Shown here piece after piece: positions 7,559-15,881 of a DNA stretch of 64,000 bases (positions within the stretch are counted from its first letter, which is position 1; each line of letters begins with the position of its first letter). The position numbers were made by a program, and so were the translations under genes. The stretch is from Mesorhizobium sp. NBSH29 (GTDB taxonomy: Bacteria > Pseudomonadota > Alphaproteobacteria > Rhizobiales > Rhizobiaceae). The notes beneath the pieces are model-generated. The model was given only the letters and a program-made list of their open reading frames with translations. It ran no database searches and had not been told where the DNA came from. Location of the stretch: positions 1,250,501-1,314,500 of the forward strand of contig NZ_CP045492.1 of the NCBI RefSeq assembly GCF_015500055.1, read 5' to 3'.

Positions 7559-9712
7559 ATGGCTGAACGTTCCTTTGTAAAGGAAGTCGAAAAACTGCGC
7601 CTTGGTGCCGGCGAAGAATTTTCAGGCGAAGGCATTTTGGCCATTACCAAGGCCCTTCTGGAATGCGGCGTTGGGTATGTTGGAGGCTATCAGGGAGCTC
7701 CGATCAGCCATCTGATGGACGTGCTTGCCGACGCACAGGATATACTTGGTGAGCTTGGCGTGCACTTTGAGGCAAGTGCGTCCGAAGCGACGGCAACTGC
7801 CATGCTTGCCGCGTCCGTACACTATCCGATCCGCGGCGCGGCCACCTTCAAGTCGACAGTGGGGACGAATGTCGCATCCGACGCGCTGGCCAACCTTGCG
7901 TCAGGCGGCGTTACCGGCGGCGCATTGATCATAGTCGGCGAGGACTACGGCGAAGGTTCTTCGATCATGCAGGAACGCAGCCATGCGTTCGCGATGAAAA
8001 GCCAGGTCTGGTTGCTTGACCCTCGGCCTAATCTGCCGTCGATGGTCAAATCTGTCGAAGACGGGTTCGACTTGTCAGAGATTTCCAACACGCCGGTCAT
8101 GCTTCTCGTGCGGATACGCTCTTGTCATGTGCATGGGCAATTCACCGCGAGGGACAACAAGCGGCCAACAACAACGGTTGCCGACGCGCTGGAATCCCCT
8201 CGCCGCGACACCAACCGCATCGTATTGCCGCCCGCTTCCTTTCGACATGAGAAGGAAAAAGTGGAAAAGCGTTGGCCCGCTGCTGTTGATTTCATCCGCT
8301 CGCGCAAAATCAACGAATTCTTCGGACCAGCAAGTTCCGGTGTCGGCATCATATGCCAGGGCGGCATGTACAACGCTGTTATTCGCGCCCTACAGCGGAT
8401 CGGGTTAGCCGACATTTATGGCAGCACCGAAGTGCCGCTCTATGTGTTGAATGCCGTCTATCCACTGGTCGACGATGAGTTCCTCGGCTTTTGTGAAGGC
8501 AAGGAGAGCATTCTCGTTATCGAGGAAGGACAGCCGAATTATATTGAGCAGGCGTTCGGCAACATGCTGCACAAGGCACGCCGCGAAACGCGCGTCTTCG
8601 GTAAAGAATTCCTGCCAATGGCCGGTGAATACACAGGACAAGTTATGTTCGACGGCATCGGAGCCTTCCTGCGCGATACCGCCCCGCATATGCTGCCCGT
8701 ACAGATAAGAGCCCCCAACAAGCTTGATCATGGCGAGGAGGTTTCTGATTTGACCAGTGTGGTACCCGGTCGTCCACCGGGCTTTTGCATTGGCTGTCCT
8801 GAGCGCCCTATTTTTGCCGCCACCAAGCTGATCGAACAGGAGCTCGGCCCGCATCACATCGCGTCGGATATTGGCTGTCATCTGTTCTCGATCATGCCGC
8901 CCTTTGAACTGGGTGCCACCACAATGGGCTACGGTCTGGGACCTGCCTCGGCATCTGCCTTCAATTCACCCGATGCCAAGCGGCGATCGATCTCCTTCGT
9001 TGGCGATGGTGGCTTTTGGCATAATGGTCTCACATCCTCGATCGGCAATGCTGTATTCAACAAGAATGATGGCGTCATCGTCATCGTCGACAACTTCTAT
9101 TCTGCAGCAACGGGCGGGCAGGACATCCTCTCCTCGCGAGCAGGAAACCGATCGAAATCGACGAAACATCCGATTACCGAGGCGGTCAAAGGCATCGGCG
9201 TCAAATGGGTGCGCCATATCGAAAATACCTACGATGTCAGCAGGATGCGGGAAGTACTGCGCGAGGCGCTGACAACAGATGTTAGTGGACCCAAAGTCAT
9301 CGTCGCATCCTCGGAATGCATGCTGAACCTGCAGCGCCGGGAGAAACCGCTCATTGCGAATGCCGTCAAAATCGGGAAGCGCGTGGTTAAGCCAAAGTTT
9401 GGTGTCGACGAGGATATCTGCACGGGAGACCATGCCTGCATGCGTCTCTCAGGTTGCCCATCGCTTTCGGTGAAATCCCTTGACGATCCGCTGCGGGATG
9501 ATCCGGTCGCGCATATAGATCAGAGCTGTGTTGGCTGCGGAAATTGCGGCGAGGTGGCGGATGCAGCCGTGCTCTGTCCGTCTTTTTACCGTGCCGACAT
9601 TGTTCACAATCCCGGCGGATGGGAGCGCTTTATCGGGTCCTTGAGACGCCAGTTGATTGGCTTTATGCAACATACACGTGAAAGCCGCCGGCTCAGTTTC
9701 TCCGATGCTTGA
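7559..9712 (+). CDS. iorA: Indolepyruvate ferredoxin oxidoreductase, alpha subunit (TPP and Fe-S)
   Basis: The protein is 717 residues and starts after AAGGAGG at optimal spacing. Order of parts: an N-terminal PFOR-type pyrimidine-binding domain; FCIGCPERPIF near residue 408; the TPP-binding GDGGFWHNGLTSSIGNAV near 481; and a C-terminal ferredoxin-like region from about 617 with ICTGDHACMRLSGCPS and CVGCGNCGEVA followed by CPSF, enough cysteines for 4Fe-4S clusters. The enzyme oxidatively decarboxylates aryl-pyruvates to aryl-acetyl-CoA, passing electrons to ferredoxin. Here it is the natural step after the aminotransferase. The beta-subunit gene overlaps its stop. Confidence 0.88.
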   Translation: MAERSFVKEVEKLRLGAGEEFSGEGILAITKALLECGVGYVGGYQGAPISHLMDVLADAQDILGELGVHFEASASEATATAMLAASVHYPIRGAATFKSTVGTNVASDALANLASGGVTGGALIIVGEDYGEGSSIMQERSHAFAMKSQVWLLDPRPNLPSMVKSVEDGFDLSEISNTPVMLLVRIRSCHVHGQFTARDNKRPTTTVADALESPRRDTNRIVLPPASFRHEKEKVEKRWPAAVDFIRSRKINEFFGPASSGVGIICQGGMYNAVIRALQRIGLADIYGSTEVPLYVLNAVYPLVDDEFLGFCEGKESILVIEEGQPNYIEQAFGNMLHKARRETRVFGKEFLPMAGEYTGQVMFDGIGAFLRDTAPHMLPVQIRAPNKLDHGEEVSDLTSVVPGRPPGFCIGCPERPIFAATKLIEQELGPHHIASDIGCHLFSIMPPFELGATTMGYGLGPASASAFNSPDAKRRSISFVGDGGFWHNGLTSSIGNAVFNKNDGVIVIVDNFYSAATGGQDILSSRAGNRSKSTKHPITEAVKGIGVKWVRHIENTYDVSRMREVLREALTTDVSGPKVIVASSECMLNLQRREKPLIANAVKIGKRVVKPKFGVDEDICTGDHACMRLSGCPSLSVKSLDDPLRDDPVAHIDQSCVGCGNCGEVADAAVLCPSFYRADIVHNPGGWERFIGSLRRQLIGFMQHTRESRRLSFSDA

Positions 9713-11306
9713 GATGAGCGAAGCACCCTTTTTGAAAAATATGCCCCCCCAGGAACATAGCATCATCAAGCTCGCGGTGCTTGCAGTCGGCGGACAGGGT
9801 GGCGGCGTTCTGACCGACTGGATCACGGACGTTGCCGAGCGCAGCGGCTATCTAGCGCAATCAACGTCGGTAGCGGGCGTTGCACAGCGCACCGGCGCCA
9901 CCATCTATTACGTTGAGATGTGTCCCAACACGGGCCGCCGTCCCGTTTTTGCGTTGTCGCCGGCGCAAGGCGATGTCGACATTTTGATCGCCGCGGAATT
10001 GATGGAAGCCGGGCGCGCCGTCATGCGAGGCTTCGTCACTCCGGGTCGCACAACGCTTATTGCGTCCTCGCATCGTATTGCTGCGGTGTCTGAAAAGATT
10101 GAACCCGGAGATGGGCGCGCCTCGTCGCAAAAGGTGCAAGCAGCCGCACGAGAAGCCGCAAAGCGCTTTATTGCATTCGACATGGAAAAGATTGCCGTCG
10201 AGGCTGGCTCGATGATTTCGGCTAGCCTTTTGGGCGCTCTGGCAGGTTCAGGAGCGCTGCCTTTCGACCGCGTCGCGTACGAACAAACGATCGAGGCTTC
10301 GGGCCGTGGCGTCAGAGCCAGCCTCGTGGCATTTGCTGGTGCTTATGATCGTGCGCATAATCACGTTCAAGAATGGGCGGAAGAGGCGTTTCGTTCCAGC
10401 CTAGCCGACCATGATGCAATTGCCGGGCACAAACCCAATGCCGAACCTTCCCCGGCAGATAGCGTTAAAGGCCCGGATCGTCTTATGCGAGAATGGCAGT
10501 CGCTCGCCATGCGGATCAAAGCGTATCCCGACCCCTTGCAAGACATGGCTAGCCGGGGGCTTCGAAAAGTCGTGGACTACCAGGATCTGGCTTATGGCAA
10601 AGAGTATCTTGCTCGGCTCGATCAGGCAGTAGACATTGACGCCCCAGCGCGCGGCCACGCCCTTTCGATTGCCGCTGCCAAGCACCTTGCAAACGCCATG
10701 TGCTACGATGACATGATCCGCGTTTCCGACCTCAAAACTCGCTCGACGCGGGATGCTCGGGTGCGCAGAGAGGTGGGGGTCTCGGGCGGGACGGTGGTGC
10801 AGGTCACCGAATATTTTCATCCCCGTATTGAGGAGTTCTGTGGCGCTTTGCCGGTTAGACTAGGCCGCTATATCGAAAGCCGACCTAACCTCTCACACTG
10901 GCTGGATCGCCGCATCAACCGCGGGCGTCGCATTAGAACGGACAGTTTTCTGGGCTTTGCTGTGCTCTGGATTGTAGGCGGCCTGCGCCGTTGGCGACGC
11001 CATCTTCTGCGTCACCAGATCGAGGTGGAGCATCTGGAGCGATGGTACCGGCTCGCTCTCGATCATGCGGCGGCAGACTATGATCTGGCTATCGAAATAA
11101 TCAATTGCCGTCGCCTGATCAAAGGGTACAGCGATACCCACCTGCGCGGGCAATCAAAGTTTGATCGGGTTCTTTCCGGCCTCACACTGCTCAAAGGACG
11201 TGACGATGCTGCCGATTGGCTGCGGCGTCTGCGCGAAGCGGCATTAAAGGATGAAAAAGGCGACATGCTGGATGGCGCGCTGAAAACGATTAGCACGTTG
11301 GGCTGA
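9705..11306 (+). CDS. iorB: Indolepyruvate oxidoreductase subunit beta family protein with DUF6537-like extension
   Basis: The gamma/beta-type PFOR domain is clear at the start: LAVLAVGGQGGGVLTDW, then QSTSVAGVAQRTGATIYY. The C-terminal half is a long extension of the kind annotated as DUF6537, rich in Arg and Trp. The open frame can be read from a TTG at 9657, but the ATGs at 9705 and 9714 overlap the iorA stop (9710-9712) and are the more natural starts; 9705 gives 533 residues. It forms the complex with IorA. No ferredoxin gene follows. Confidence 0.85.
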   Translation: MLEMSEAPFLKNMPPQEHSIIKLAVLAVGGQGGGVLTDWITDVAERSGYLAQSTSVAGVAQRTGATIYYVEMCPNTGRRPVFALSPAQGDVDILIAAELMEAGRAVMRGFVTPGRTTLIASSHRIAAVSEKIEPGDGRASSQKVQAAAREAAKRFIAFDMEKIAVEAGSMISASLLGALAGSGALPFDRVAYEQTIEASGRGVRASLVAFAGAYDRAHNHVQEWAEEAFRSSLADHDAIAGHKPNAEPSPADSVKGPDRLMREWQSLAMRIKAYPDPLQDMASRGLRKVVDYQDLAYGKEYLARLDQAVDIDAPARGHALSIAAAKHLANAMCYDDMIRVSDLKTRSTRDARVRREVGVSGGTVVQVTEYFHPRIEEFCGALPVRLGRYIESRPNLSHWLDRRINRGRRIRTDSFLGFAVLWIVGGLRRWRRHLLRHQIEVEHLERWYRLALDHAAADYDLAIEIINCRRLIKGYSDTHLRGQSKFDRVLSGLTLLKGRDDAADWLRRLREAALKDEKGDMLDGALKTISTLG

Positions 11307-11415
11307 TTGTCATTCAGGCCTTGCAAAAGCGCGCCGGCGGGATGCTCGAGCAGGTGAGTGTAGATATGTTGTCGGCGCAGCGAGGTGACCTGCCTAGCTA
11401 CGTGCGATCAGATGA

Positions 11416-12090
11416 ATGGGTGCAACAATGGAACTGATCGACACATTCTTCAATTGGGACATACTGGTCCGGTCATTCCCTATTTTGCTCCGAGGGCTTT
11501 GGAACACGTTGCTTCTTGGCTGCGCCAGCATCTTTTTTGGCAGCATTGCGGGCTTGCTTCTTTGTTTTGCACGCCTTTACGGGGTCCGCCCACTGAGACT
11601 TGTGGCGATCTTCTACATCGATATTTTTCGAGCTCTGCCGATCCTGGTGATACTCATTCTGATATATTATGCGCTGCCATTCGTGGGTCTGCGGTTTTCG
11701 TCATTCACCTCCGCCACTCTCGCCTTGTCGATGGTGTTGGCAGCGTTTACCGCCGAGATATGCCGAGCGGGGATAGAGAGCATTCCCAAGGGGCAGTTCG
11801 AAACTGCAGCCGCACTGGGTTTGCCGTTTTGGCTGGGGATGCGAAAGGTTATCCTCCCACAAGCACTCCGCGCCATCACAGCACCACTCACCAGCAATTG
11901 CGTTGCAGTTTACAAAGATACCGCACTTGCTTCGGTCGTTGCCATGCCGGATCTGTTGAAACAGGCGACCGATGCCCAGGCGTTGATGGCCAATCCAACG
12001 CCGCTCATCGGAGCGGCTATTATTTATCTCGCTTTCCTTTGGCCGCTCGTGCGAGTGGTGAGCTATCTGGAGGAACGGAGCAGGCGTTAA
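11416..12090 (+). CDS. Polar amino-acid ABC transporter permease (HisM/GlnP type)
   Basis: This 224-residue membrane protein has about five hydrophobic segments and begins with a short periplasmic leader ending in RSFPILLRGLWNTLLLG. The conserved cytoplasmic EAA loop is readable as AGIESIPKGQFETAAALG. It would pair with the binding protein at 654-1454 to import the cluster's substrate. A second permease and an ATPase normally follow; here the sequence turns into a regulator remnant within about 50 bases. The transporter is therefore either completed by genes elsewhere or was truncated when the next region was acquired. ATG 11428 is an alternative start. Confidence 0.8.
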   Translation: MGATMELIDTFFNWDILVRSFPILLRGLWNTLLLGCASIFFGSIAGLLLCFARLYGVRPLRLVAIFYIDIFRALPILVILILIYYALPFVGLRFSSFTSATLALSMVLAAFTAEICRAGIESIPKGQFETAAALGLPFWLGMRKVILPQALRAITAPLTSNCVAVYKDTALASVVAMPDLLKQATDAQALMANPTPLIGAAIIYLAFLWPLVRVVSYLEERSRR

Positions 12091-12139
12091 CTCGATGAAA
12101 GTTAACTGGTTCGCGGGCTTCAATTGGCCACCGCTCGCT

Positions 12140-12260
12140 TGGTTGGCCTGTTTCCGGAGCCGGACGGCCGGCCCTTCGCCATTCTCTTCCACGATGATGA
12201 CGCCGCCTCTTCAAGCGCGCGCTGGATCACGTCCAGCGTAGCGTTGCCTGGGAGCGATGA
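12140..12260 (-). pseudogene. Remnant of an XRE-type regulator C-terminus, frameshifted
   Basis: On the minus strand one frame reads TLDVIQRALEEA (12238 down to 12203) and the next frame continues GVIIVEENGEGPAVRLRK. Joined, they give the classic C-terminal end of small XRE regulators (TLDxIxRALExAGVxFxxENGxGPGVRLRK). A one-base slip near 12201-12206 separates the halves, and no helix-turn-helix part is found upstream. This is a decayed fragment marking a junction between the catabolic cluster and the island to the right. Bases 12261-12430 contain no gene I can support. Confidence 0.6.
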
Positions 12261-12430
12261 GAGATGCACTCAGAAAATAGAGACCGACCGGGATGAGGGC
12301 GCTATTCCCGTAGCCGAAGTAGGCGCGGAATGGCAGGAATTTCCCGCCGCCCGCTTCCTATGCGCTTCCTCCGCCGATGGATGACCATTGGAAAGAACGA
12401 CTAAACCCGTGATTTTATTGGCGCGCCGTC

Positions 12431-12592
12431 TCAGGCGATGATGCGAAATATGTCTACTCCATAGCCCTCTAAGACCCTCCTTTTTGCGAAAGAGGCGGCT
12501 CTATACTCTCGAATGGCGGCCTCGCCCGCGGCAACCGGGCGATCATTCTTGCCGGTATCGGCGGATTGGGCTGGCCGTGATGGCATGGACAT
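12431..12592 (-). CDS. Small hypothetical protein
   Basis: This is a 53-residue frame whose ATG at 12592 is preceded by AAGGTGGG at good spacing. The product is basic in its middle part (SFAKRRVLEGYGVDIFRI) with no signal peptide or membrane segment. I do not recognise it. It lies isolated between the XRE remnant and the ImmA/IrrE gene and may be a fragment. Confidence 0.25.
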   Translation of the reverse strand: MSMPSRPAQSADTGKNDRPVAAGEAAIREYRAASFAKRRVLEGYGVDIFRIIA

Positions 12593-12721
12593 CTGGGACC
12601 CACCTTGGAGGATCGTCGTCACGGTCCTGCACCTAACCGGCGGCTAGGGGGCCGGGAGCGGTCAGTCATCTTTCGTGTTTTTTATACGGGCAAGCTACCA
12701 CGGAATAACCGTTGTTGATGA

Positions 12722-13672
12722 TCAAGCTGCCCTAACGCCGACAAGGAAAATGCGTTGGTGCTTCTTCTTGTAGATGCAGTACGTCAGCAAATCATAGGTG
12801 TTTGAGAAGCTGTATAGCCAGAAAACGTGCGGCTCGCCGTTTACGTCGTAAAAAATGCTTTCTCCTTCTCCCACCGGTCCTCTTTTTCGCGTCGTCGCGT
12901 GGTCGCAGATTGCCGAATAGGCGATGCCCGCAGTGATGCCCGAGAAGCGCTCTACAAAGGCTTTGGACCTCGGGAAATAGGCGACGTCATCGTTTCCGGC
13001 CTTCTTACAGATGTCGCTGTGATACGGGTGCCGACTGACCACGCCGAAGGCCGGAAAATCAGGATTACGCTCGCAAACCATTTGCCAAAGAGTTGTCGTC
13101 AGAGTGTTTCCGTAGCGCTTGCGCAACTGCTCAATGCTCTTCCATTCGGAGGAGCAGTCCAATGCTTCCCTTTGAAACTTTCCGCCAAGAAAGAGGAGAT
13201 GGCGCCCGCCATAGTTGGCCTCCGCTTCCATCGTCTGGTGAAATGTCGGATTCAACGTTGACTCGTTGTCTCCCAGCAGCAGTGAACGGTGCCACGGCAG
13301 AAGGTCGTGCGTAATCTCATGCGCGATGAGAAAGCGCCGTTTCAACTCCGCAACATCGTCATCGATGAATATCCGCTTGTCGCCTTCCTTCGACATAAGC
13401 ATGCCACGAAGGCCGTATTTCTTGACGACATCGACCATTCGCTTTGCGGTAGTTGTGATCTCGTTTCCAGCCATTCGCGCTCTGTGCGCAATCTCATCCA
13501 AGAGGTTGAGATTTGCTTTGCTATAGTAAGTGAGATCGAGCTTCTGGAGCGCGCGCACTTGCTCCAGCCGCAGAGGGGGCTCTGGATTGCCAAGATCCCT
13601 CAACAAGCGCGCGATGTGCTCGTGGATATCCTGGCGTTCGAAGTCCCCAATTGTCGGCTCGATAGCGGACAT
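12722..13672 (-). CDS. ImmA/IrrE-family metallo-endopeptidase
   Basis: The product is 316 residues. RFLIAHEITHDLLPWH carries the HExxH zinc motif (HEITH at about residue 118) of the DUF955 family; a downstream glutamate in QTMEAEANYGG fits the third ligand. Such proteins cleave or sense a partner XRE repressor, releasing genes on a trigger such as DNA damage. The gene starts 3 bases after the XRE gene at 13676-14206, the usual repressor/anti-repressor pairing. It is the last gene of a four-gene operon diverging from the ubiquitin-like operon, so it may control activation of that system (inference). Confidence 0.8.
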   Translation of the reverse strand: MSAIEPTIGDFERQDIHEHIARLLRDLGNPEPPLRLEQVRALQKLDLTYYSKANLNLLDEIAHRARMAGNEITTTAKRMVDVVKKYGLRGMLMSKEGDKRIFIDDDVAELKRRFLIAHEITHDLLPWHRSLLLGDNESTLNPTFHQTMEAEANYGGRHLLFLGGKFQREALDCSSEWKSIEQLRKRYGNTLTTTLWQMVCERNPDFPAFGVVSRHPYHSDICKKAGNDDVAYFPRSKAFVERFSGITAGIAYSAICDHATTRKRGPVGEGESIFYDVNGEPHVFWLYSFSNTYDLLTYCIYKKKHQRIFLVGVRAA

Positions 13673-13675
13673 GCG

Positions 13676-14206
13676 TCATCCCTTCTTCTTATCGATCGAC
13701 ACAAGCACTTTAACGAAATCGTTGAACTCGCGCCTTTCAGCCTGACTTAGCTTCGATAGGTCGTCCGAACTCGCAGCAAAACGATGTGCCGCCTCGGTAA
13801 GATTGTCGTTTTGCGCAGCCGATGCCGCAGTCAGCCGTTCTAAGACACGTGCCGAAACCCCAATGAACTCGGCTAGCTGATGTACGGTACGTGGATTGGG
13901 GACATAGCAGGGCTCCTTCTCCACCTTCTCCAATTCCGCCGCATCAACACGAATCTTGGCAGCCAATTGCGCGATACTTAATCCACCCTTGCGTCGAAGC
14001 TGATGCACCAACTTAAAAAGCACAACAGATTTCTGCTCCGGAGCAGCGCCACTTGGCTGCCCCGGAATAGATTGGTGACGAGACTTCGCCTGCACAAGAC
14101 GCTCAAGTGGAGCAGCATCGCGTAGCGGTAGTCCCGCGTCGCAATCGACATCTGGATCATTTTCGATATGGCTGCGTAGCCAATCGGCGGTGAAATGCAA
14201 TTTCAT
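13676..14206 (-). CDS. XRE-type helix-turn-helix regulator
   Basis: This 176-residue protein has a central helix-turn-helix around HQLRRKGGLSIAQLAAKI and NPRTVHQLAEFIGVSA. The N-terminal 50 residues are polar and of unknown role. Its gene lies 15 bases after the GNAT gene and 3 before the ImmA/IrrE gene, so it is probably the repressor targeted by that peptidase. A toxin-antitoxin reading with ImmA/IrrE as partner is also possible. No palindromic operator stands out in the short spacers; control may act at the shared promoter near 15.1 kb. Confidence 0.65.
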   Translation of the reverse strand: MKLHFTADWLRSHIENDPDVDCDAGLPLRDAAPLERLVQAKSRHQSIPGQPSGAAPEQKSVVLFKLVHQLRRKGGLSIAQLAAKIRVDAAELEKVEKEPCYVPNPRTVHQLAEFIGVSARVLERLTAASAAQNDNLTEAAHRFAASSDDLSKLSQAERREFNDFVKVLVSIDKKKG

Positions 14207-14221
14207 GGTCGACTCCTCTTG

Positions 14222-14869
14222 TTAGTGTTGCACGGAAAGGAAGGTTGCAGCATCGCTGCTGGAAAGCTCGAAGTATCTCAGCCCTTTATGCACTCCTTCG
14301 CTATCCGTGCCGAGATCCGTCATCCGGATCGCATCCCGATAGAAAACTTCTGCGCCAGGAAGAGAATGCAGGCCGACACGGCCGCTGAATTCCTCTTCCA
14401 TGCTCAAACTTACCGCCGTGCCGATGAGCACACGGCCTGAACCTTTATAGGTTGGTTCAGCTACCAACTTCGGTCGATTCCATGGAGCGGTTGCCAAGAA
14501 CTCCACATAGACCAATGGTGCACGTTGATGTTCCGGATGACGGCTGAAGCAATCCGGGCCACCCTTGCGCGTCATCATGATCGCCTGTGTGCTTCCGCCG
14601 CATTCAAGCACGAAGAAGTCAAACAAGAGCGGGTCGTTCAGGGCAGCCAAGGCCTTCTTGCCCCATTCCCAATGAGCGTCTTCGGCGTTGACCTCCGCTA
14701 GGGACTGGCGGGACGCTTTCGCCTCTCTTCGACGCATCTCAAACATCGGGCGCCAGCGTCCCTCAATATGCGCGAGATTTGTGCTGTCTAGACCCCGAAA
14801 CAGGTCAGCATCGTCGTACTGGCGCGTTGAGCGGTTAAAGAGAAAAACGCGATCGATCAGTTCCTTCAT
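14222..14869 (-). CDS. GNAT-like acetyltransferase, candidate toxin of a GNAT/RHH pair
   Basis: The 215-residue product has a GNAT-like C-terminal half: VEFLATAPWNRP, then YKGSGRVLIGTAVSLSMEE, GRVGLHSLPGAEVFYRD and a final YFELSSSDAATFL. The PWNRP and GRVGLHSLP segments and the GxGxxL-like turn are what I expect for the acetyl-CoA fold. The N-terminal 90 residues are charged and unassigned. It overlaps the preceding RHH gene by 4 bases, the arrangement seen in GNAT/RHH toxin-antitoxin loci where the toxin acetylates aminoacyl-tRNA. The target here is unknown, and it could instead modify a component of the neighbouring ubiquitin-like system. Confidence 0.55.
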   Translation of the reverse strand: MKELIDRVFLFNRSTRQYDDADLFRGLDSTNLAHIEGRWRPMFEMRRREAKASRQSLAEVNAEDAHWEWGKKALAALNDPLLFDFFVLECGGSTQAIMMTRKGGPDCFSRHPEHQRAPLVYVEFLATAPWNRPKLVAEPTYKGSGRVLIGTAVSLSMEEEFSGRVGLHSLPGAEVFYRDAIRMTDLGTDSEGVHKGLRYFELSSSDAATFLSVQH

Positions 14870-15072
14870 AGAACCATCAACTCTACTTTTTCTGACTTAT
14901 CCGCGCTCTCCATGAATACCTTTTCGCCTCGCGCCAAGCGGTCATCCACGGACTTGTAAAGCCGTAATGCCTGCCGGACGAGGGCAGTTTTGGAGAGACC
15001 TTTTTCGTCGCACATGGCTTCGAGCGCGCTCATTTCTGTCTCCGACAAATTGAGCGTCATCGTACGCTTCAT
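14866..15072 (-). CDS. Ribbon-helix-helix protein, candidate antitoxin
   Basis: The 68-residue product starts at ATG 15072, seven bases after AAGGAGG; the GTG at 15078 is too close to that site. RTMTLNLSETEMSALEAM and KTALVRQALRLYKSV form the beta strand plus two helices of a CopG/Arc-type fold, followed by an acidic tail. It is the first gene of the operon and overlaps the GNAT gene. The three 11-bp repeats at 15148-15180 lie just upstream and have the helical phasing expected of an RHH operator. Confidence 0.7.
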   Translation of the reverse strand: MKRTMTLNLSETEMSALEAMCDEKGLSKTALVRQALRLYKSVDDRLARGEKVFMESADKSEKVELMVL

Positions 15073-15147
15073 AGACACGCCTCCTTATGACCGGCATCGT
15101 CCATGTAGCCATAAATTCCATATCTGTCAATCAAAAAGACTTCAAAA

Positions 15148-15180
15148 AATAGCCATCTAATAGCTAGATAATAGCTAAAA
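15148..15180. promoter_or_regulatory. Three tandem 11-bp repeats between divergent operons
   Basis: AATAGCCATCT, AATAGCTAGAT and AATAGCTAAAA follow each other without spacers, sharing AATAGC(C/T)A at exact 11-bp phase. A related TAGCCAT occurs nearer the RHH gene at about 15106. The AT-rich stretch separates the RHH-GNAT-XRE-ImmA operon from the multiubiquitin operon. One-turn phasing suits cooperative RHH binding, so the site could govern both operons. Confidence 0.55.
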
Positions 15181-15224
15181 ATTACATATATGACGGTTGC
15201 ACGCTAACCACCAAGGAGGCTTCG

Positions 15225-15881
15225 ATGCCTGATACCTCGAACTTCACGTACAAGCTTGACGGCCGCTTGGTCGCCACCGATGACGCAATTCTCTCTGGGC
15301 GCGACATTCGCGGCAACGCTGGCCTCAATCCCATGAGTGACTACGTTCTCATTCAAATAGTCGACCGGGCGTCGCGTTCGATCGGGCTTGATGAAACGAT
15401 CGACCTGCGAGAGGTGGACGAGCCCGAGTTTCTCTCTTTCAAGGGGGACAGGACCTTCTCACTCACTGTCAACGAACGCGGCTTCGAGTGGGGTGCAGCG
15501 ACGATCTCCGCGGCCGACATCTACCGCTGCGCCAGTATTGATGAGGACCTCGAGCTAATCCTGGACAGCGCTGGCGATGCAGTCATTCCCGCCGACGGGG
15601 AGGTGACATTGAGCGAAAAGGGTGTCGAGAGGATCCGCGGCCGCGAGGCGAAGACGGTGATAATTAAGGTCAACGGTAGGCCGCGCACGGTGCCCAAGAA
15701 AAAGCACAGCTATCGCGAGATTGCCCTCCTCGCCTACCCCGACGCCGACTTCGATAATTTCAAATACACTATCACGTACCTGAAGGGCGTCCATGGCGCG
15801 GAAGGCGATCTGGTGGAAGGCGAGAAGATCGAAGTCAAGAATGGGATGGTCTTCAATGTCCGCCGAGCTGATAAGTCGTGA
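15225..15881 (+). CDS. Multiubiquitin-type protein with three beta-grasp domains
   Basis: This 218-residue protein starts after AAGGAGG. Three successive units begin FTYKLDGRLV (about residue 7), FSLTVNERGFEW (about 77) and VIIKVNGRPRTV (about 147), each running about 65-70 residues with the beta-hairpin opening of ubiquitin-like folds. The second unit has the conserved ISAADIYR stretch and the third ends in FNVRRADKS. This matches the Multi_ubiq architecture (PF14452) found beside E1/E2-like genes. No obvious di-glycine end is present, so a peptidase may have to expose the conjugation end. The following E1 gene overlaps its 3' end. Confidence 0.85.
   Translation: MPDTSNFTYKLDGRLVATDDAILSGRDIRGNAGLNPMSDYVLIQIVDRASRSIGLDETIDLREVDEPEFLSFKGDRTFSLTVNERGFEWGAATISAADIYRCASIDEDLELILDSAGDAVIPADGEVTLSEKGVERIRGREAKTVIIKVNGRPRTVPKKKHSYREIALLAYPDADFDNFKYTITYLKGVHGAEGDLVEGEKIEVKNGMVFNVRRADKS

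Noticed and set aside
12124-12384. 86-codon plus-strand frame
   Set aside because: It is antisense to the XRE-regulator remnant, whose two halves match a known family end.
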